Source: Bacteroidales bacterium UBA1205
Lineage (GTDB): Bacteria; Bacteroidota; Bacteroidia; Bacteroidales; WCHB1-69
DNA: 53,794 bases
Direction: 5' to 3'
Assembly (NCBI GenBank): GCA_002309615.1
Contig: DBXT01000005.1
Location: forward strand, 1 to 53,794
In this document: one piece after another, positions 7,652 to 17,331 of the stretch
How the letters are laid out: each line of letters opens with the position of its first letter
How positions within the stretch are numbered: position 1 is the stretch's first letter
The notes under the pieces: generated by a model
Seen by the model: the letters and a program-made list of their open reading frames with translations, nothing else
Database searches by the model: none
What the model was told of the DNA's origin: nothing
Position numbers and translations under genes: made by a program

Positions 7652-9706
7652 TTATTGTTGTTTAAAATTGTTAAGACCTTCCTCAAGGAATGCAACAAAA
7701 TTGTTTACATTTCTATCATACGACTTAGGCTCTTTGGTCAGCATATTTCCTTGGGCATCTATGAGCACATAAAATGGTTGGGCATTCATATTGTAATGTT
7801 CCATTTGGTAGTTCAGATTCTTTTTCCCTAAAGTTTTTATTATGCTGCCATCGGCAGTGCTAATCCATTCGTTTGAATCCAAAGTAATGGTGTTTGCATC
7901 CGCATAAAGGGCCACCATGACATATTGTTCTTGCAAAAGCTTCTTCACTTGCGGATGTGTCCACACATAATTTTCCATTTCACGGCAATTAGCACATGTT
8001 TTTCCCGTAAAGTCTATAAAAATAGGTTTATTGACAGTCTTTGCATAGGCTTTGGCTTCCTCTAGGTCAAAAAATCCTTCAAATCCTGTGGGTAGATGTA
8101 ATTGATCCGCATATTTTCTATTGGCGGGCAAAGTTCCGAAGTCGGCGTTACCGCCTTTGTTTTCCACCACTATGCGTTCTATGTCAAAATCTTGGGTGGT
8201 CATAGGAGGAATATATCCCGATATGGCTTTCAACGGGGCTCCCCATAAACCGGGTATCATATACACTACAAAGGCAAAAGTGATGAGGGATAAAAACAGA
8301 CGAGGAACGCTCACATGGTCAATAGGTTCATCGCCTTTGAATTGTAATTTGCCCAAAAAGTAGAATCCTAACATGGAGAAGGTAACTATCCATATGGCAA
8401 GATAGGTTTCACGGTCCAATATTCCCCATCCGGCACTTAAATCGGCCATGGACAAGAATTTTAGTCCTAAGGCTATTTCTAAAAATCCGAATACTATTTT
8501 CACTGAATTGAGCCATGCTCCGGATTTCATTTTTTTCATCACCGAAGGGAACATTGCTAAAAATGTAAACGGCAGGGCAAAACCCAAGGCAAAGCCAAGC
8601 ATGGAAACAAAAAACACTATGCTGTTGCTACTACCGGAGGCCATTTCAATCAAAGCGGCTCCCAATATGGGACCGGTGCAAGAAAATGATACCAAAACGG
8701 TAGTAAGGGCGATAAAAAATGCTCCTATATAACCGCTTTTTTCCGATTGTTTGTCCGAATTGTTTATCCAGGAACTGGGCAATGTAATTTCAAACAAGCC
8801 GAAGAATGAAAAAGCGAATATCATGAAGATAATGAAGAATATCAAATTGGGAATCCAATGGGTGCTAATGATATACATGGCATCTTTTCCCAAAAGCAGC
8901 GTGAGTATTAAGCCCAAGACTGCAAATATAAAAATGATGGACAAACCGAAAAATATTGCTTGCTTAATACCTTGCCTTTGTGATTTTTGTCCTTTCATGA
9001 AAAAACTGATGGTCATAGGAATCATCGGAAATACGCAAGGGGTGATAAGGGCTAATAGTCCGGCTAAAAATGATATTAAGAATACCAAGCCCATAGATTT
9101 GTCTTTTGTGGAATTTTGAGCAATATTGTTTTCTGTAACCACTCCAATGGAGGGTTCTATATCTTGTGTTGCTATTTCGTTTTCGGTCTCAGCAATTTGT
9201 TCTTTTACTGTATCTGTTTCTTTTTCTGTATTGTCGGCAAGTTTCACTCCCTTAACAGGGATATTCATGTCTTTGTCTGCCATCACACATTTACCCTCTG
9301 TGCATGCTTGAGCCGCTATGGATAGTTGAAGGGTAAAGTCTTTGTCGGACAAAACTTCTATTTTTTGTGAGAATTTCACTTTAGGCATGTTAAAATACCT
9401 GTCTGTACCGAAATCATCGGTAAGTTCGGTATATTTGGGTTCGGTGGTTTTGCCTATCAGTTTATATTTATCGGAAGGGGCAAAAGTGAATACCGTTTGT
9501 TGTGTAATGCCTTCGGTATTGTATTGAGAATACAAATGCCAAGTATTTTCCACATCGGCAATAATATTAACGGTGGCAATGTTGTTATTATATTGTACAT
9601 TGTAACTCCACTTTACGGGTTCGTCTATTTGTGCCGATGCCGAAAAAGATAAAAAGCAAGCGGCTATAATGGCAAGCAAGCGAATACTAAAATTATTTGT
9701 TGACAT
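7652..9706 (-). CDS. dsbD: DsbD-type thiol:disulfide interchange protein
   Basis: 684 residues in the three-part DsbD layout. A signal peptide (1-25) is followed by a periplasmic N-terminal domain with Cys135 and Cys140. A CcdA-like membrane domain of eight spans (about 205-480) carries the paired cysteines Cys224 (ITPCVFP) and Cys343 (SCTGP). A C-terminal thioredoxin fold carries CANC at 571-574. DsbD moves electrons from cytoplasmic thioredoxin to periplasmic thiol proteins. The gene lies just downstream of trxA on the same strand, its natural electron donor, although a terminator separates them. No clear promoter was found in the 80-base gap, so read-through may matter. Confidence 0.9.
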   Translation of the reverse strand: MSTNNFSIRLLAIIAACFLSFSASAQIDEPVKWSYNVQYNNNIATVNIIADVENTWHLYSQYNTEGITQQTVFTFAPSDKYKLIGKTTEPKYTELTDDFGTDRYFNMPKVKFSQKIEVLSDKDFTLQLSIAAQACTEGKCVMADKDMNIPVKGVKLADNTEKETDTVKEQIAETENEIATQDIEPSIGVVTENNIAQNSTKDKSMGLVFLISFLAGLLALITPCVFPMIPMTISFFMKGQKSQRQGIKQAIFFGLSIIFIFAVLGLILTLLLGKDAMYIISTHWIPNLIFFIIFMIFAFSFFGLFEITLPSSWINNSDKQSEKSGYIGAFFIALTTVLVSFSCTGPILGAALIEMASGSSNSIVFFVSMLGFALGFALPFTFLAMFPSVMKKMKSGAWLNSVKIVFGFLEIALGLKFLSMADLSAGWGILDRETYLAIWIVTFSMLGFYFLGKLQFKGDEPIDHVSVPRLFLSLITFAFVVYMIPGLWGAPLKAISGYIPPMTTQDFDIERIVVENKGGNADFGTLPANRKYADQLHLPTGFEGFFDLEEAKAYAKTVNKPIFIDFTGKTCANCREMENYVWTHPQVKKLLQEQYVMVALYADANTITLDSNEWISTADGSIIKTLGKKNLNYQMEHYNMNAQPFYVLIDAQGNMLTKEPKSYDRNVNNFVAFLEEGLNNFKQQ

Positions 9707-9726
9707 GTTTCTATATGCTAATTATG

Positions 9727-9761
9727 TAAAAAAACGAAGAATGGTGTTCCCCTCTTCGTTT
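9727..9761 (-). terminator. intrinsic terminator after trxA
   Basis: AAACGAAGA (9732-9740) pairs with TCTTCGTTT (9753-9761) across a 12-base loop. On the minus strand the hairpin runs into seven T, as expected for a terminator of trxA. Confidence 0.75.
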
Positions 9762-9786
9762 ATTTACTGTATTATAAATCAAAAAT

Positions 9787-10101
9787 TTATAATATGTTGT
9801 TAATTTTTTCCACCAATTCGGCTTTACGAATTACCCCAACATGTTTATCTACTATTTCACCATTTTTGAAGAAAAGCAGGGTGGGAATATTTCTAATACC
9901 GAAGTTCATGGTTACTTGAGGATTTTCATCTATATTGATTTTTCCTACTATCAATTTTCCGTCGTATTCGGCGGCAATTTCTTCCAATGTGGGAGCTATG
10001 GCTCTGCAAGGTCCGCACCAAGTAGCCCAAAAATCAATAATTACGGGAAGTTCATTAGCGATTACACTTTCCCAGTTGCTATCAGTTATTTCTATTTCCA
10101 T
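9787..10101 (-). CDS. trxA: thioredoxin
   Basis: 104 residues, the standard size of a single-domain cytoplasmic thioredoxin with no signal peptide. The active site is WCGPC with Cys29 and Cys32, preceded by FWAT. The cis-Pro segment is RNIPTLLFF. It reduces protein disulfides using thioredoxin reductase, and is the likely electron source for the DsbD encoded next door. It lies 17 bases after the coiled-coil protein gene, so the two share a transcript. Confidence 0.95.
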   Translation of the reverse strand: MEIEITDSNWESVIANELPVIIDFWATWCGPCRAIAPTLEEIAAEYDGKLIVGKINIDENPQVTMNFGIRNIPTLLFFKNGEIVDKHVGVIRKAELVEKINNIL

Positions 10102-10118
10102 ATATTTGTTATATTTGA

Positions 10119-11018
10119 TTATTCTAAATTCAAACTGGCTTCACCCATAAAATTTTCATCGGTGAAAAGTTGTACGTGATATTGTCCGGCAACGGCTGCA
10201 TCCCCTTCACGCAAATCCCATGAAAGGCTGATGTTTTTAGCTTTGTTTTCGTAATTGACAACTTCTTTTATAGTGTATTGCAAACGTTTGCCTTCGTTAA
10301 TAAAACTATAGGCATCGCCTGTTCCCAGTGCCAAAACACGTCCATCGGGTAAAGAAATACGTGCATAAATGTTTTTCTCTCCGGCGGCCACCAATTGATT
10401 TTCGCTGATGGTAAAATTGGCTCGCAAAGTTTTTACTCTTTTTGCTCTGGTGGTAATTTGATTTTTGGAGTTATAACCGCTGAGCGACACATTATATGCT
10501 TTTAGGCGGGCTGCAACGTTTACTTTATTTTCCAATTGTTCTTTTTCGGAAATAAGACCTTCTCTTTCTTCGTGTAATTGGGTTATTTCTTGGTTAAGCC
10601 CTTTGTTTTCGTTGGTAAGTTGTTCATTTTGTTTATATAATGAATCTAACAGATTGACATATTCTTTACCTTGGTCTTGCAAGAGTTCCAATTTTTTCTT
10701 TATTCTTCTATAGTCTCCTTGCGAAGCTATCAATTTTTGAATTTCATCGGCTTGAGCCAGAATGGCACTGTCTTTAGCGGTGAGTTGTTCGTTGAGAGAA
10801 CCATATTCACTCTTGACGGCTTCGTATTCGCGAAGGATGGAATCCAATTCCGCTTGCAAGTCATCTTGGGCATTTACGGCTTGCTCGGCTGTAACTACAT
10901 ATTCTCTAACATGGGTAAGAGAATAAATGGATAATATTGCCAAGGCAATGGAAACTATGGCAAGTATAATACATAAACGTTTGTATTTTTTTACTTCCTT
11001 ATCTGTTTGTTCTGTCAT
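10119..11018 (-). CDS. single-span membrane protein with long coiled coil and C-terminal beta domain
   Basis: 299 residues. Residues 1-13 are cytoplasmic and charged, 14-34 form one membrane span (LCIILAIVSIALAILSIYSL), and about 40-170 are a Glu/Gln/Leu-rich coiled coil. The C-terminal 120 residues look beta-rich, with YNVSLSGYNSKNQITTRAKR, a fold seen in Bacteroidota membrane-anchored coiled-coil proteins often mislabelled as chromosome partition or SMC proteins. The orientation (short N-terminus inside, coiled coil in the periplasm) is inferred. Function unknown. First gene of the transcript that ends with trxA. Confidence 0.6.
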   Translation of the reverse strand: MTEQTDKEVKKYKRLCIILAIVSIALAILSIYSLTHVREYVVTAEQAVNAQDDLQAELDSILREYEAVKSEYGSLNEQLTAKDSAILAQADEIQKLIASQGDYRRIKKKLELLQDQGKEYVNLLDSLYKQNEQLTNENKGLNQEITQLHEEREGLISEKEQLENKVNVAARLKAYNVSLSGYNSKNQITTRAKRVKTLRANFTISENQLVAAGEKNIYARISLPDGRVLALGTGDAYSFINEGKRLQYTIKEVVNYENKAKNISLSWDLREGDAAVAGQYHVQLFTDENFMGEASLNLE

Positions 11019-11044
11019 TGGTAGAATAGTTTTGAATTATTTGG

Positions 11045-11052
11045 CAAAGGTA
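11045..11052 (-). promoter_or_regulatory. -7 promoter element of coiled-coil/trxA operon
   Basis: The minus strand reads TACCTTTG followed by C, 26 bases from the start codon at 11018. Confidence 0.55.
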
Positions 11053-11248
11053 CAAATTTTTTGTATCATAAAACCACAAAACACCAAATTTATCCGAAAT
11101 TTTTTTACAAATGTTGATTGATATTACTTTTATTAACAAATGACGATAGTATATTATTGAAATACACAAGTTTAATATAAAAAACGGCGATAGTAAAAAT
11201 ATCCTGCAACGCAAGAATGGAAACAAGGTGTTAGCGGATAGGATAAAA

Positions 11249-11271
11249 TCGGAATAAAAATGCTACCTTTG
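11249..11271 (+). promoter_or_regulatory. -7 element of aroC with extended context shared with pepD
   Basis: TACCTTTG at 11264-11271 lies 13 bases from the first ATG. The preceding bases (CGGAATAAAAATGC) are identical to those before the pepD -7 element at 41804, making 22 of 23 positions the same. Confidence 0.6.
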
Positions 11272-11284
11272 CAAGCAGATAAGA

Positions 11285-12340
11285 ATGAATATGTCAGGGA
11301 ATACTTTTGGTAACATATTTAGGGTAACCACTTTCGGAGAATCGCACGGACCGGCTTTAGGCGGAGTGATAGACGGTTGTCCGTCGGGAATAAAAGTGGA
11401 CGAAGCTTTTATCCGTCAGCAGTTGCTTCGTCGACAAAAAGGGAGCAAACGCAAGGAACCTGATGAAATTACATGGTTTTCCGGTTTGTTGGATGGTGTT
11501 ACCACGGGAACGCCCCTTGCCTTTGCCGTTTATAATAAAGATGCCCGCCCGTCGGATTATCGGCAGGAAGAATTTTTACTCAAGCCCTCCCATGCTCATT
11601 ATGCTTATAAAGAAAAATACGGTGTGTTTGACTATTGCGGAGGAGGCAGAGCTTCCGGAAGAGAAACGGTAGCCAGAGTGATAGCGGGAAGTATAGCTAT
11701 GCAATATTTGATGAAACAAAACATATTCATCCAAGCCTATACTTTACAAATAGGAGATGCTCAAGTGAGGAATTTTCCTTATATGGATTTATCTTCTGCT
11801 GCCGAAAATGCTTTTTGTTGCCCTCAAGAAGAAGTATATAAAGCTATGCAACAAATATTGTTGCAGTGTGAAAACACCGGTGATACGGTCGGCTGTAAAG
11901 TAGGCTGTGTTATCAAAGGCGTGCCTGCCGGATTGGGAGAACCCGTATTCGGCAAGCTTTCTGCTCGTTTGGCCGGTGCCATGATGAGTATAGGGGCAGC
12001 CAAAGGCTTTGAGTACGGAGCAGGTATGCATGCGGCAGCATCGTATGGTTCGCAAATAAACGATCAATACAAAACAGATTTCTCCACAAAGCATAATTTT
12101 TCAGGAGGAATATCGGGAGGAATATCCACAGGAGAGGACATATATTTTAATGTAGCCTTCAAACCCGTTCCTACACTCATGCAAGATATGCCCACAATAG
12201 ATATAAAAGGAAATCCCGCCATACTCAAAGCTACAGGCAGACACGATGTGTGTATATCGCCCAAGGTGTTGCCTGTGGTGGAATCGATGGCTGCATTATG
12301 TATAATAGACAGTTTGTTGGAATTAAAAGCTTATAAGTAA
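11285..12340 (+). CDS. aroC: chorismate synthase
   Basis: 351 residues, the usual size. It converts 5-enolpyruvylshikimate 3-phosphate to chorismate, the last step of the shikimate pathway, using reduced FMN. Family signatures are present: GESHGPALGGVIDGCPSG near the N-terminus, YGGGRASGRETVARV-like sequence (FDYCGGGRASGRETVAR), and DMPTIDIKG with GRHD near the C-terminus. Two in-frame ATGs occur, at 11285 and 11291. The second gives MSGNTFGN, the commoner family start, so either is possible. It leads a three-gene transcript with sufE (6-base gap) and sufT. Confidence 0.95.
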   Translation: MNMSGNTFGNIFRVTTFGESHGPALGGVIDGCPSGIKVDEAFIRQQLLRRQKGSKRKEPDEITWFSGLLDGVTTGTPLAFAVYNKDARPSDYRQEEFLLKPSHAHYAYKEKYGVFDYCGGGRASGRETVARVIAGSIAMQYLMKQNIFIQAYTLQIGDAQVRNFPYMDLSSAAENAFCCPQEEVYKAMQQILLQCENTGDTVGCKVGCVIKGVPAGLGEPVFGKLSARLAGAMMSIGAAKGFEYGAGMHAAASYGSQINDQYKTDFSTKHNFSGGISGGISTGEDIYFNVAFKPVPTLMQDMPTIDIKGNPAILKATGRHDVCISPKVLPVVESMAALCIIDSLLELKAYK

Positions 12341-12346
12341 AACAAT

Positions 12347-12763
12347 ATGACCACAAAAGAAGAAGCGGAAAAAATAATAGAAGAATTTTCCTATTTTGAT
12401 GATTGGATGGATAAATATGCTTATATCATAGAATTAGGCAAGTCTTTATCAACTATAGATGAAGCCTACAGACAAGATAAATATTTGATAGAAGGTTGTC
12501 AATCAAATGTTTGGTTGCAGGCCAATTACGAAAACGGAAAATTGTATTTTAAGGCGGATAGTGACGCCATTATCACCAAAGGAATTATATATTTGCTCAT
12601 AAGGGTGTTGTCTGACCGCACACCGCAGGAAATATTGGATGCAGATTTAAGTTATATAGACACCATTGGTCTTACCTCTCATTTATCGCCTACTCGCAGC
12701 AACGGCTTGTTGTCAATGATCAAGCAAATAAAAGTATATGCATTAGCCTACCAAAACAAATAA
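12347..12763 (+). CDS. sufE: cysteine desulfuration protein SufE
   Basis: 138 residues. SufE accepts persulfide sulfur from the cysteine desulfurase SufS and passes it to the SufBCD Fe-S scaffold. The acceptor cysteine is Cys51 in EGCQSNVWL, the same position and motif as in characterised SufE. The other suf genes are not in the window. It sits between aroC and the SufT-like gene with gaps of 6 and 3 bases, so the three are one operon. Confidence 0.9.
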   Translation: MTTKEEAEKIIEEFSYFDDWMDKYAYIIELGKSLSTIDEAYRQDKYLIEGCQSNVWLQANYENGKLYFKADSDAIITKGIIYLLIRVLSDRTPQEILDADLSYIDTIGLTSHLSPTRSNGLLSMIKQIKVYALAYQNK

Positions 12764-12766
12764 AAC

Positions 12767-13090
12767 ATGGATGTATCTCATTTTTCTTCTATAGAATTGC
12801 AAGTGGTGGAAGTTCTTAAAACCATATACGATCCCGAAATGCCGGTAAACATATGGGATATGGGTTTGATATATAAGTTGAGTGTAGATGCAGACAACAA
12901 GGCTTATGTATTAATGACTTTGACAGCTCCCAATTGTCCTGTGGCAGAGACTTTGCCTTCAGAGGTAAAACAAAAAGTATCGGCAGTTCCGCAGATAGTG
13001 TCGGCAGAGGTGGAAGTAACTTTTGAACCCGTGTGGGATATGGATATGATGAGTGACGAGGCTAAATTGGAATTAGGCTTTTTGTTTTAG
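12767..13090 (+). CDS. sufT: SufT / MIP18 (DUF59) family Fe-S assembly factor
   Basis: 107 residues, a single MIP18/DUF59 domain. It shows the family signature DPEMPVNIWDMGLIY (about residues 25-39) and LTAPNCPVAETLP (about 49-61) with its conserved Cys. Members help mature Fe-S proteins or, in PaaD, act in ring hydroxylation. The position directly after sufE favours the Fe-S role. Its transcript ends at the strong hairpin 20 bases downstream. Confidence 0.85.
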   Translation: MDVSHFSSIELQVVEVLKTIYDPEMPVNIWDMGLIYKLSVDADNKAYVLMTLTAPNCPVAETLPSEVKQKVSAVPQIVSAEVEVTFEPVWDMDMMSDEAKLELGFLF

Positions 13091-13110
13091 CAAAAGCTTT
13101 TAACGGATAT

Positions 13111-13141
13111 AAAAAAAAGTTGCCCGAAGGGCAACTTTTTT
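13111..13141. terminator. bidirectional terminator between sufT and ackA
   Basis: GTTGCCC (13119-13125) and GGGCAAC (13129-13135) pair across a GAA loop, with flanking runs of A and T that serve both the plus-strand sufT transcript and the minus-strand ackA transcript. Confidence 0.85.
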
Positions 13142-13161
13142 GTTTGTGTCCGGCAATGAAT

Positions 13162-14358
13162 TTATTTTACCAAATTTAAGGTGTCTTGTGCTATCACCAA
13201 TTCTTCGTCGGTAGGGAATACCACTATGGTAACTTTAGAATCGGGGGTAGAGATAACACGGGCATCGCCTACTGTTTCTTCGTTTATTTTTTTGTCTATG
13301 GTGATGCCTAAAAATTCCATATCAGAGAGTATGGGTTCACGCATAAACCAAGCATTTTCACCTATACCGCCGGTCATTACCACCATATCCACACCATTCA
13401 TTATAGCCGAATAGGCACCTATGTATTTTTTTACTCTGTGGGCAAACATATTAAAAGCGTAAGTGCTGCGTTCGTCACCTGCATCTCTGCCGGCTCTTAC
13501 ATCACGCATATCTTGTTTGCCGCCGCTGATACCCACCAAACCCGATTTTTTGTTGAGTATGGTGTTGAGTGTTTTCATATCCAAATTTTCTTTTTCTGCC
13601 AAGTAAATGAGCGCACCGGCATCCAAATCTCCGCAGCGACTGCCCATTACCAAGCCTTCCAACGGAGTGAATCCCATGGAGGTGTCAACCGATTTGCCGT
13701 TTTTGATAGCGGCAATAGAGGCTCCGCTTCCCAAGTGGCAGGTGATAATTTTCATATTTTTCCAATCTTTGCCTATCATTTTAGCGGCATTTTCTGCCAC
13801 ATATTTATGGCTGGTGCCATGAAAACCATAGCGACGAAGACGATATTTTTCGTAATATTCGTAAGGAATGGCATATAAATACGATTCAGCCGGCATGGTT
13901 AAATGGAAAGAAGTGTCAAATACGGCAGTCATAGGTACGTTTGGCAATACTTTTTGCATAGCACGTATACCGGCTACGCTACCCGGAATATGCAAAGGTG
14001 CAATATCTCTTAATTTTTCAATTTCTTTTATCACCTCTTCGGAAATGACCACACTTTGAGAAAATTTTTCTCCGCCGTGAGCCACACGGTGACCAACGGC
14101 ATTGATTTCTTTCAAATCACTTATCACGCCCATTTTGGCGTCGGTTAAAGCGTTCAAAACTATTTTTATACCAACGGTATGATCGGGTATAGGCAATTGT
14201 TCATAGTGTTTTTCTCCATTGTATTTGTGAGTAAATTCACCCATTTCAAGACCTATACGTTCCAAAAGACCTTTGGCCATCACTTTGGCATTATTGCTCA
14301 TGTCTATCAATTGATATTTGATGGAAGAGCTACCGCAATTTAAAACTAAAATTTTCAT
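13162..14358 (-). CDS. ackA: acetate kinase
   Basis: 398 residues, normal for AckA, which makes ATP and acetate from acetyl phosphate and ADP. Family signature 1 is at the N-terminus (MKILVLNCGSSSIKYQLID, with Asn7). Others are AVFDTSFHLTMP, GYGFHGTSH-like RYGFHGTSHKYV, GSGASIAAI, and GVDMVVMTGGIGENA. Phosphotransacetylase (pta), often next to ackA in this phylum, is not adjacent here. The gene is monocistronic, with a weak -7 element upstream and a shared terminator downstream. Confidence 0.95.
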   Translation of the reverse strand: MKILVLNCGSSSIKYQLIDMSNNAKVMAKGLLERIGLEMGEFTHKYNGEKHYEQLPIPDHTVGIKIVLNALTDAKMGVISDLKEINAVGHRVAHGGEKFSQSVVISEEVIKEIEKLRDIAPLHIPGSVAGIRAMQKVLPNVPMTAVFDTSFHLTMPAESYLYAIPYEYYEKYRLRRYGFHGTSHKYVAENAAKMIGKDWKNMKIITCHLGSGASIAAIKNGKSVDTSMGFTPLEGLVMGSRCGDLDAGALIYLAEKENLDMKTLNTILNKKSGLVGISGGKQDMRDVRAGRDAGDERSTYAFNMFAHRVKKYIGAYSAIMNGVDMVVMTGGIGENAWFMREPILSDMEFLGITIDKKINEETVGDARVISTPDSKVTIVVFPTDEELVIAQDTLNLVK

Positions 14359-14414
14359 AATCTTACAGTTATTATTATGTTTATTGTTAATGATTCCGTA
14401 TAAAATACAAACTA

Positions 14415-14422
14415 CGAAGATA
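14415..14422 (-). promoter_or_regulatory. possible -7 element of ackA
   Basis: The minus strand reads TATCTTCG, one base from TATCTTTG, 56 bases from the start codon. Confidence 0.35.
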
Positions 14423-14444
14423 GTCTTTTTTTGTTTTCCATAGC

Positions 14445-17159
14445 TTAATCTTTGACAAATTTTTGTATAAAAATATTTTCAGGGGTATGTATTTTTATCA
14501 CATACATTCCCGTAGGCAAACGGCTGATGTCTATATTTTGGTGGTTTTGATAAATATTTTGATGTTGTTCTATCAATTTTCCGGCAATATCATATATCAT
14601 AATTTTATTCATAGGAGCGGGGGTGAGTATATATAGGTTGTTTTTTGCCGGTTGAGGATAAATTTTGCAATTTGTTGCTATTTTACCATTAATTATACTT
14701 GTAGTATCTTCAACAGGAGTTTCCATATAGAGCGTATCAAAAACAGATTGTGCAGCCGTGGCGTTGTTTCGCAAGTCGGATAAGTGGTTACCGATAATAA
14801 TTGCATAAGCAATTCTCACAGAGTCTCCGGGTTCCATGTTAAACGGCCCGTAGGTGCTCATTAACGAAACATCGTTTCCATAAGTACTCATGCCGGCTTC
14901 AAATCTGTTGGTTGTCATTGCGTTGTATTTCTGCAGGTCGGTCATGCCATTGGAGATGTTCATGCTTAAATTGCTACCGTTGTTATCAAAAGCATAAGTT
15001 TTGGTGCTATAGGGAGAAAGGTATTTAACGCCTGCAAACATTCCGTCATAAATAGGAGAGATATAACTCATACGGTAGTTTTCATCATATTGTATTCTGT
15101 TGCAAGAAGATATTCCTATGTCCCAATCCATATACAAAGCAGCGTATAACTGATTGACGGTGTTGTTGGATTTATTGGTCATCACATATTGATGAATAAT
15201 GGTTTTGTTGATAGTATCGTTAGTCCATGCCATGGCGGTATGTTGTACTTCAATACCGAGTTTGGTGTTACCGGCTTCATCATCGTTAAAAACAGCTTCT
15301 ATTTGCATGTCTGCTCTTGCGGTATCTTTGATGATATGCGGTAAAACTAATGTTTTCATCTCTTTATCGTGGTCTATTCCGGGAATATTATCCGATATAT
15401 GAGAGGAATTGGTTCCGAACATAAAACTGCCGAAAGACAGCATGGTTTGAGTTAGAGAGCGGTGGTGTAGCCCTTCTCCGTATTTATAATTGATATCATC
15501 ATAACCCAGACGTCCGTTGCCGGTAATGGTGCATATTTGTTCATTTACATTCATGGTGACGCACGGTGTAAAATACAATGGAACATATTGGGTGTTTAAA
15601 AAGGTGGTATCTTCAAAATAAGATATTTTTAAGATGATGTTTTGGCTTTCGTAAAGGGGTTGATTAAGAGTAAGGAATAGCGGAGTTGTTAAAGTGTAAT
15701 CTTCCAATGTGGACAATTGACCGATGGAAATGCTATTGGTAAGCAGCGAAGCTTGAGGGGTGAGTGTTTCTATTCGGGCGTTTATGTTTGAGCCATCAGC
15801 CAGGTAATTGGTGAAAATACCATAGACGGCAATGGTGTCACCTGCATTTTTTATATCTTGATTATAGCAGATGTGGTGCCATTCTAAAGACGGCATCAAG
15901 GTATCGGTAAGGGCACGGTAGGCGTTGATTCTACCGCTACCAAGCATACCGGCATAATTGACATTAGTATTGATGGTGTCTATTATATCAGCTGTAGCTT
16001 TAAGTCGGTGAATAATTTGTTGTGGAGTAAAAGACGGATAATAAGATTTTACCAAAGCGGCAACGCCGGAAACTATGGGCGCCGAAAAGGAGGTACCGTC
16101 GGAAGTGCCGTAAGAATTTCCCAGGCAGGAGTAAACAGCTTTTCCGGGAGCGGCAATATCTACAGAATAATCATAGGTTGAAAAATCCGCTTTTTCATCG
16201 TTTATGTTGGTGGCGGCAACGCTGAGCACATTGTCAAAAGCTGCAGGATAGAATGAAAGCCGGGCATTGGTATTCCCTGCTGCGGCCACCACTAAGGCTC
16301 CTTTGTTGAAAGTGGCATAGTTGATAACATCTTGTCCGAATTGGTCGTATGGAGACACTCCTCCCCAAGAACAATTAATGATACTGCAACCGTGGTCAGC
16401 GGCGTATACTATGGATTCGTAGCCGCCGGTAATACCCAAACTTGCCGTTTGGTTGCAGACAGGCAAAAATTTACAATGATATCCCACACCGGCAATTTTA
16501 TTGTTATTATCTGTAACCGAAGATGACAAGCCGGCAACAAAAGTGCCGTGGATAACCACCTTGTAAATATTATTATTGTTAGCAGCGGTGTTCCATCCTT
16601 GAAAATTATCTATAAAACCATCATTATCGTTATCAATACCGTCAATGGGGTCATTATAATTGTATTTGATATTGTCAACAATATCAGATACTATGGTGTC
16701 AATTCCGGAATCGGAAATGCCTATTACCACGTTGGAATCACCTGTGCAAACATCCCACGCATCAAAAGCCTTAATGGTGTTTAAATGCCATTGGTTGCTG
16801 ATTAATTCATCATCGGGAACAAACAGATTGTGATGTATGTATTTGGGTTGTACATATTCAAAATAACCGGATAGAAGAAGTTCCTGCGTTTTATTTTTAT
16901 CGGTTACCAATGTATAGATAAGCGAAAGGTCAACCATACGGCTATCCGATTTTTTCAGCATGGCTTTATGGTTCGGGAAGGTGGGTTTAAGTATAGCTTG
17001 TTCATCGTTTATTAACGAGGAAATGCTTTTTTGTTGAAACAAGTTACGGTATTGAGGTTTGAGTTTTACTATATAAGTGTTCTCTACCGTGTTTTGAGCG
17101 AAGGTGTTAGCGGAAAATATTATTAAAAACCCAATGATAAATGAAAAAACTTTTTTCAT
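14445..17159 (-). CDS. T9SS-exported S8 subtilisin-like protease
   Basis: 904 residues. A signal peptide (1-21) precedes a propeptide-like region and an S8 catalytic domain with Asp150 (ISDSGID), His204 (HGTFVAG), oxyanion Asn296 and Ser357 (GTSFSAP). All triad residues are present, so it should be active. The middle (about 420-820) is beta-rich with no domain I can name. The last 75 residues carry KIYPQPAKNNLYI and end in FIQKFVKD, a type A T9SS sorting domain, so the protein should cross the outer membrane and be cell-anchored or released. A substrate cannot be predicted. Its -7 element lies about 110 bases upstream, leaving a long leader. Confidence 0.9.
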   Translation of the reverse strand: MKKVFSFIIGFLIIFSANTFAQNTVENTYIVKLKPQYRNLFQQKSISSLINDEQAILKPTFPNHKAMLKKSDSRMVDLSLIYTLVTDKNKTQELLLSGYFEYVQPKYIHHNLFVPDDELISNQWHLNTIKAFDAWDVCTGDSNVVIGISDSGIDTIVSDIVDNIKYNYNDPIDGIDNDNDGFIDNFQGWNTAANNNNIYKVVIHGTFVAGLSSSVTDNNNKIAGVGYHCKFLPVCNQTASLGITGGYESIVYAADHGCSIINCSWGGVSPYDQFGQDVINYATFNKGALVVAAAGNTNARLSFYPAAFDNVLSVAATNINDEKADFSTYDYSVDIAAPGKAVYSCLGNSYGTSDGTSFSAPIVSGVAALVKSYYPSFTPQQIIHRLKATADIIDTINTNVNYAGMLGSGRINAYRALTDTLMPSLEWHHICYNQDIKNAGDTIAVYGIFTNYLADGSNINARIETLTPQASLLTNSISIGQLSTLEDYTLTTPLFLTLNQPLYESQNIILKISYFEDTTFLNTQYVPLYFTPCVTMNVNEQICTITGNGRLGYDDINYKYGEGLHHRSLTQTMLSFGSFMFGTNSSHISDNIPGIDHDKEMKTLVLPHIIKDTARADMQIEAVFNDDEAGNTKLGIEVQHTAMAWTNDTINKTIIHQYVMTNKSNNTVNQLYAALYMDWDIGISSCNRIQYDENYRMSYISPIYDGMFAGVKYLSPYSTKTYAFDNNGSNLSMNISNGMTDLQKYNAMTTNRFEAGMSTYGNDVSLMSTYGPFNMEPGDSVRIAYAIIIGNHLSDLRNNATAAQSVFDTLYMETPVEDTTSIINGKIATNCKIYPQPAKNNLYILTPAPMNKIMIYDIAGKLIEQHQNIYQNHQNIDISRLPTGMYVIKIHTPENIFIQKFVKD

Positions 17160-17269
17160 AGAGATATCTACGTTCTATTTGGTATAAAGTATTGTGACTT
17201 ATTAATTATTTTTTGTTATTCTTTTATAAAAATGTTCTGTTAAAAACCAAAACAAAATAAAATACTTTG

Positions 17270-17277
17270 CAAAGATA
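17270..17277 (-). promoter_or_regulatory. -7 promoter element of the subtilisin gene
   Basis: The minus strand reads TATCTTTG followed by C, preceded by an A-tract and ATGA (TGn extension). It lies about 110 bases from the start codon. Confidence 0.5.
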
Positions 17278-17331
17278 TCATTTTTTTGTTTCTTTTTTTG
17301 CATTTTTATCTTTCTTAAGCATATTTTTTTA

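Larger units (their letters stand above)
11019..11284. other. divergent promoter region
   Basis: This 266-base AT-rich stretch lies between the divergent coiled-coil gene and aroC. It holds one -7 element for each gene (11045-11052 on the minus strand, 11264-11271 on the plus strand) and nothing else that I can support. Confidence 0.6.
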
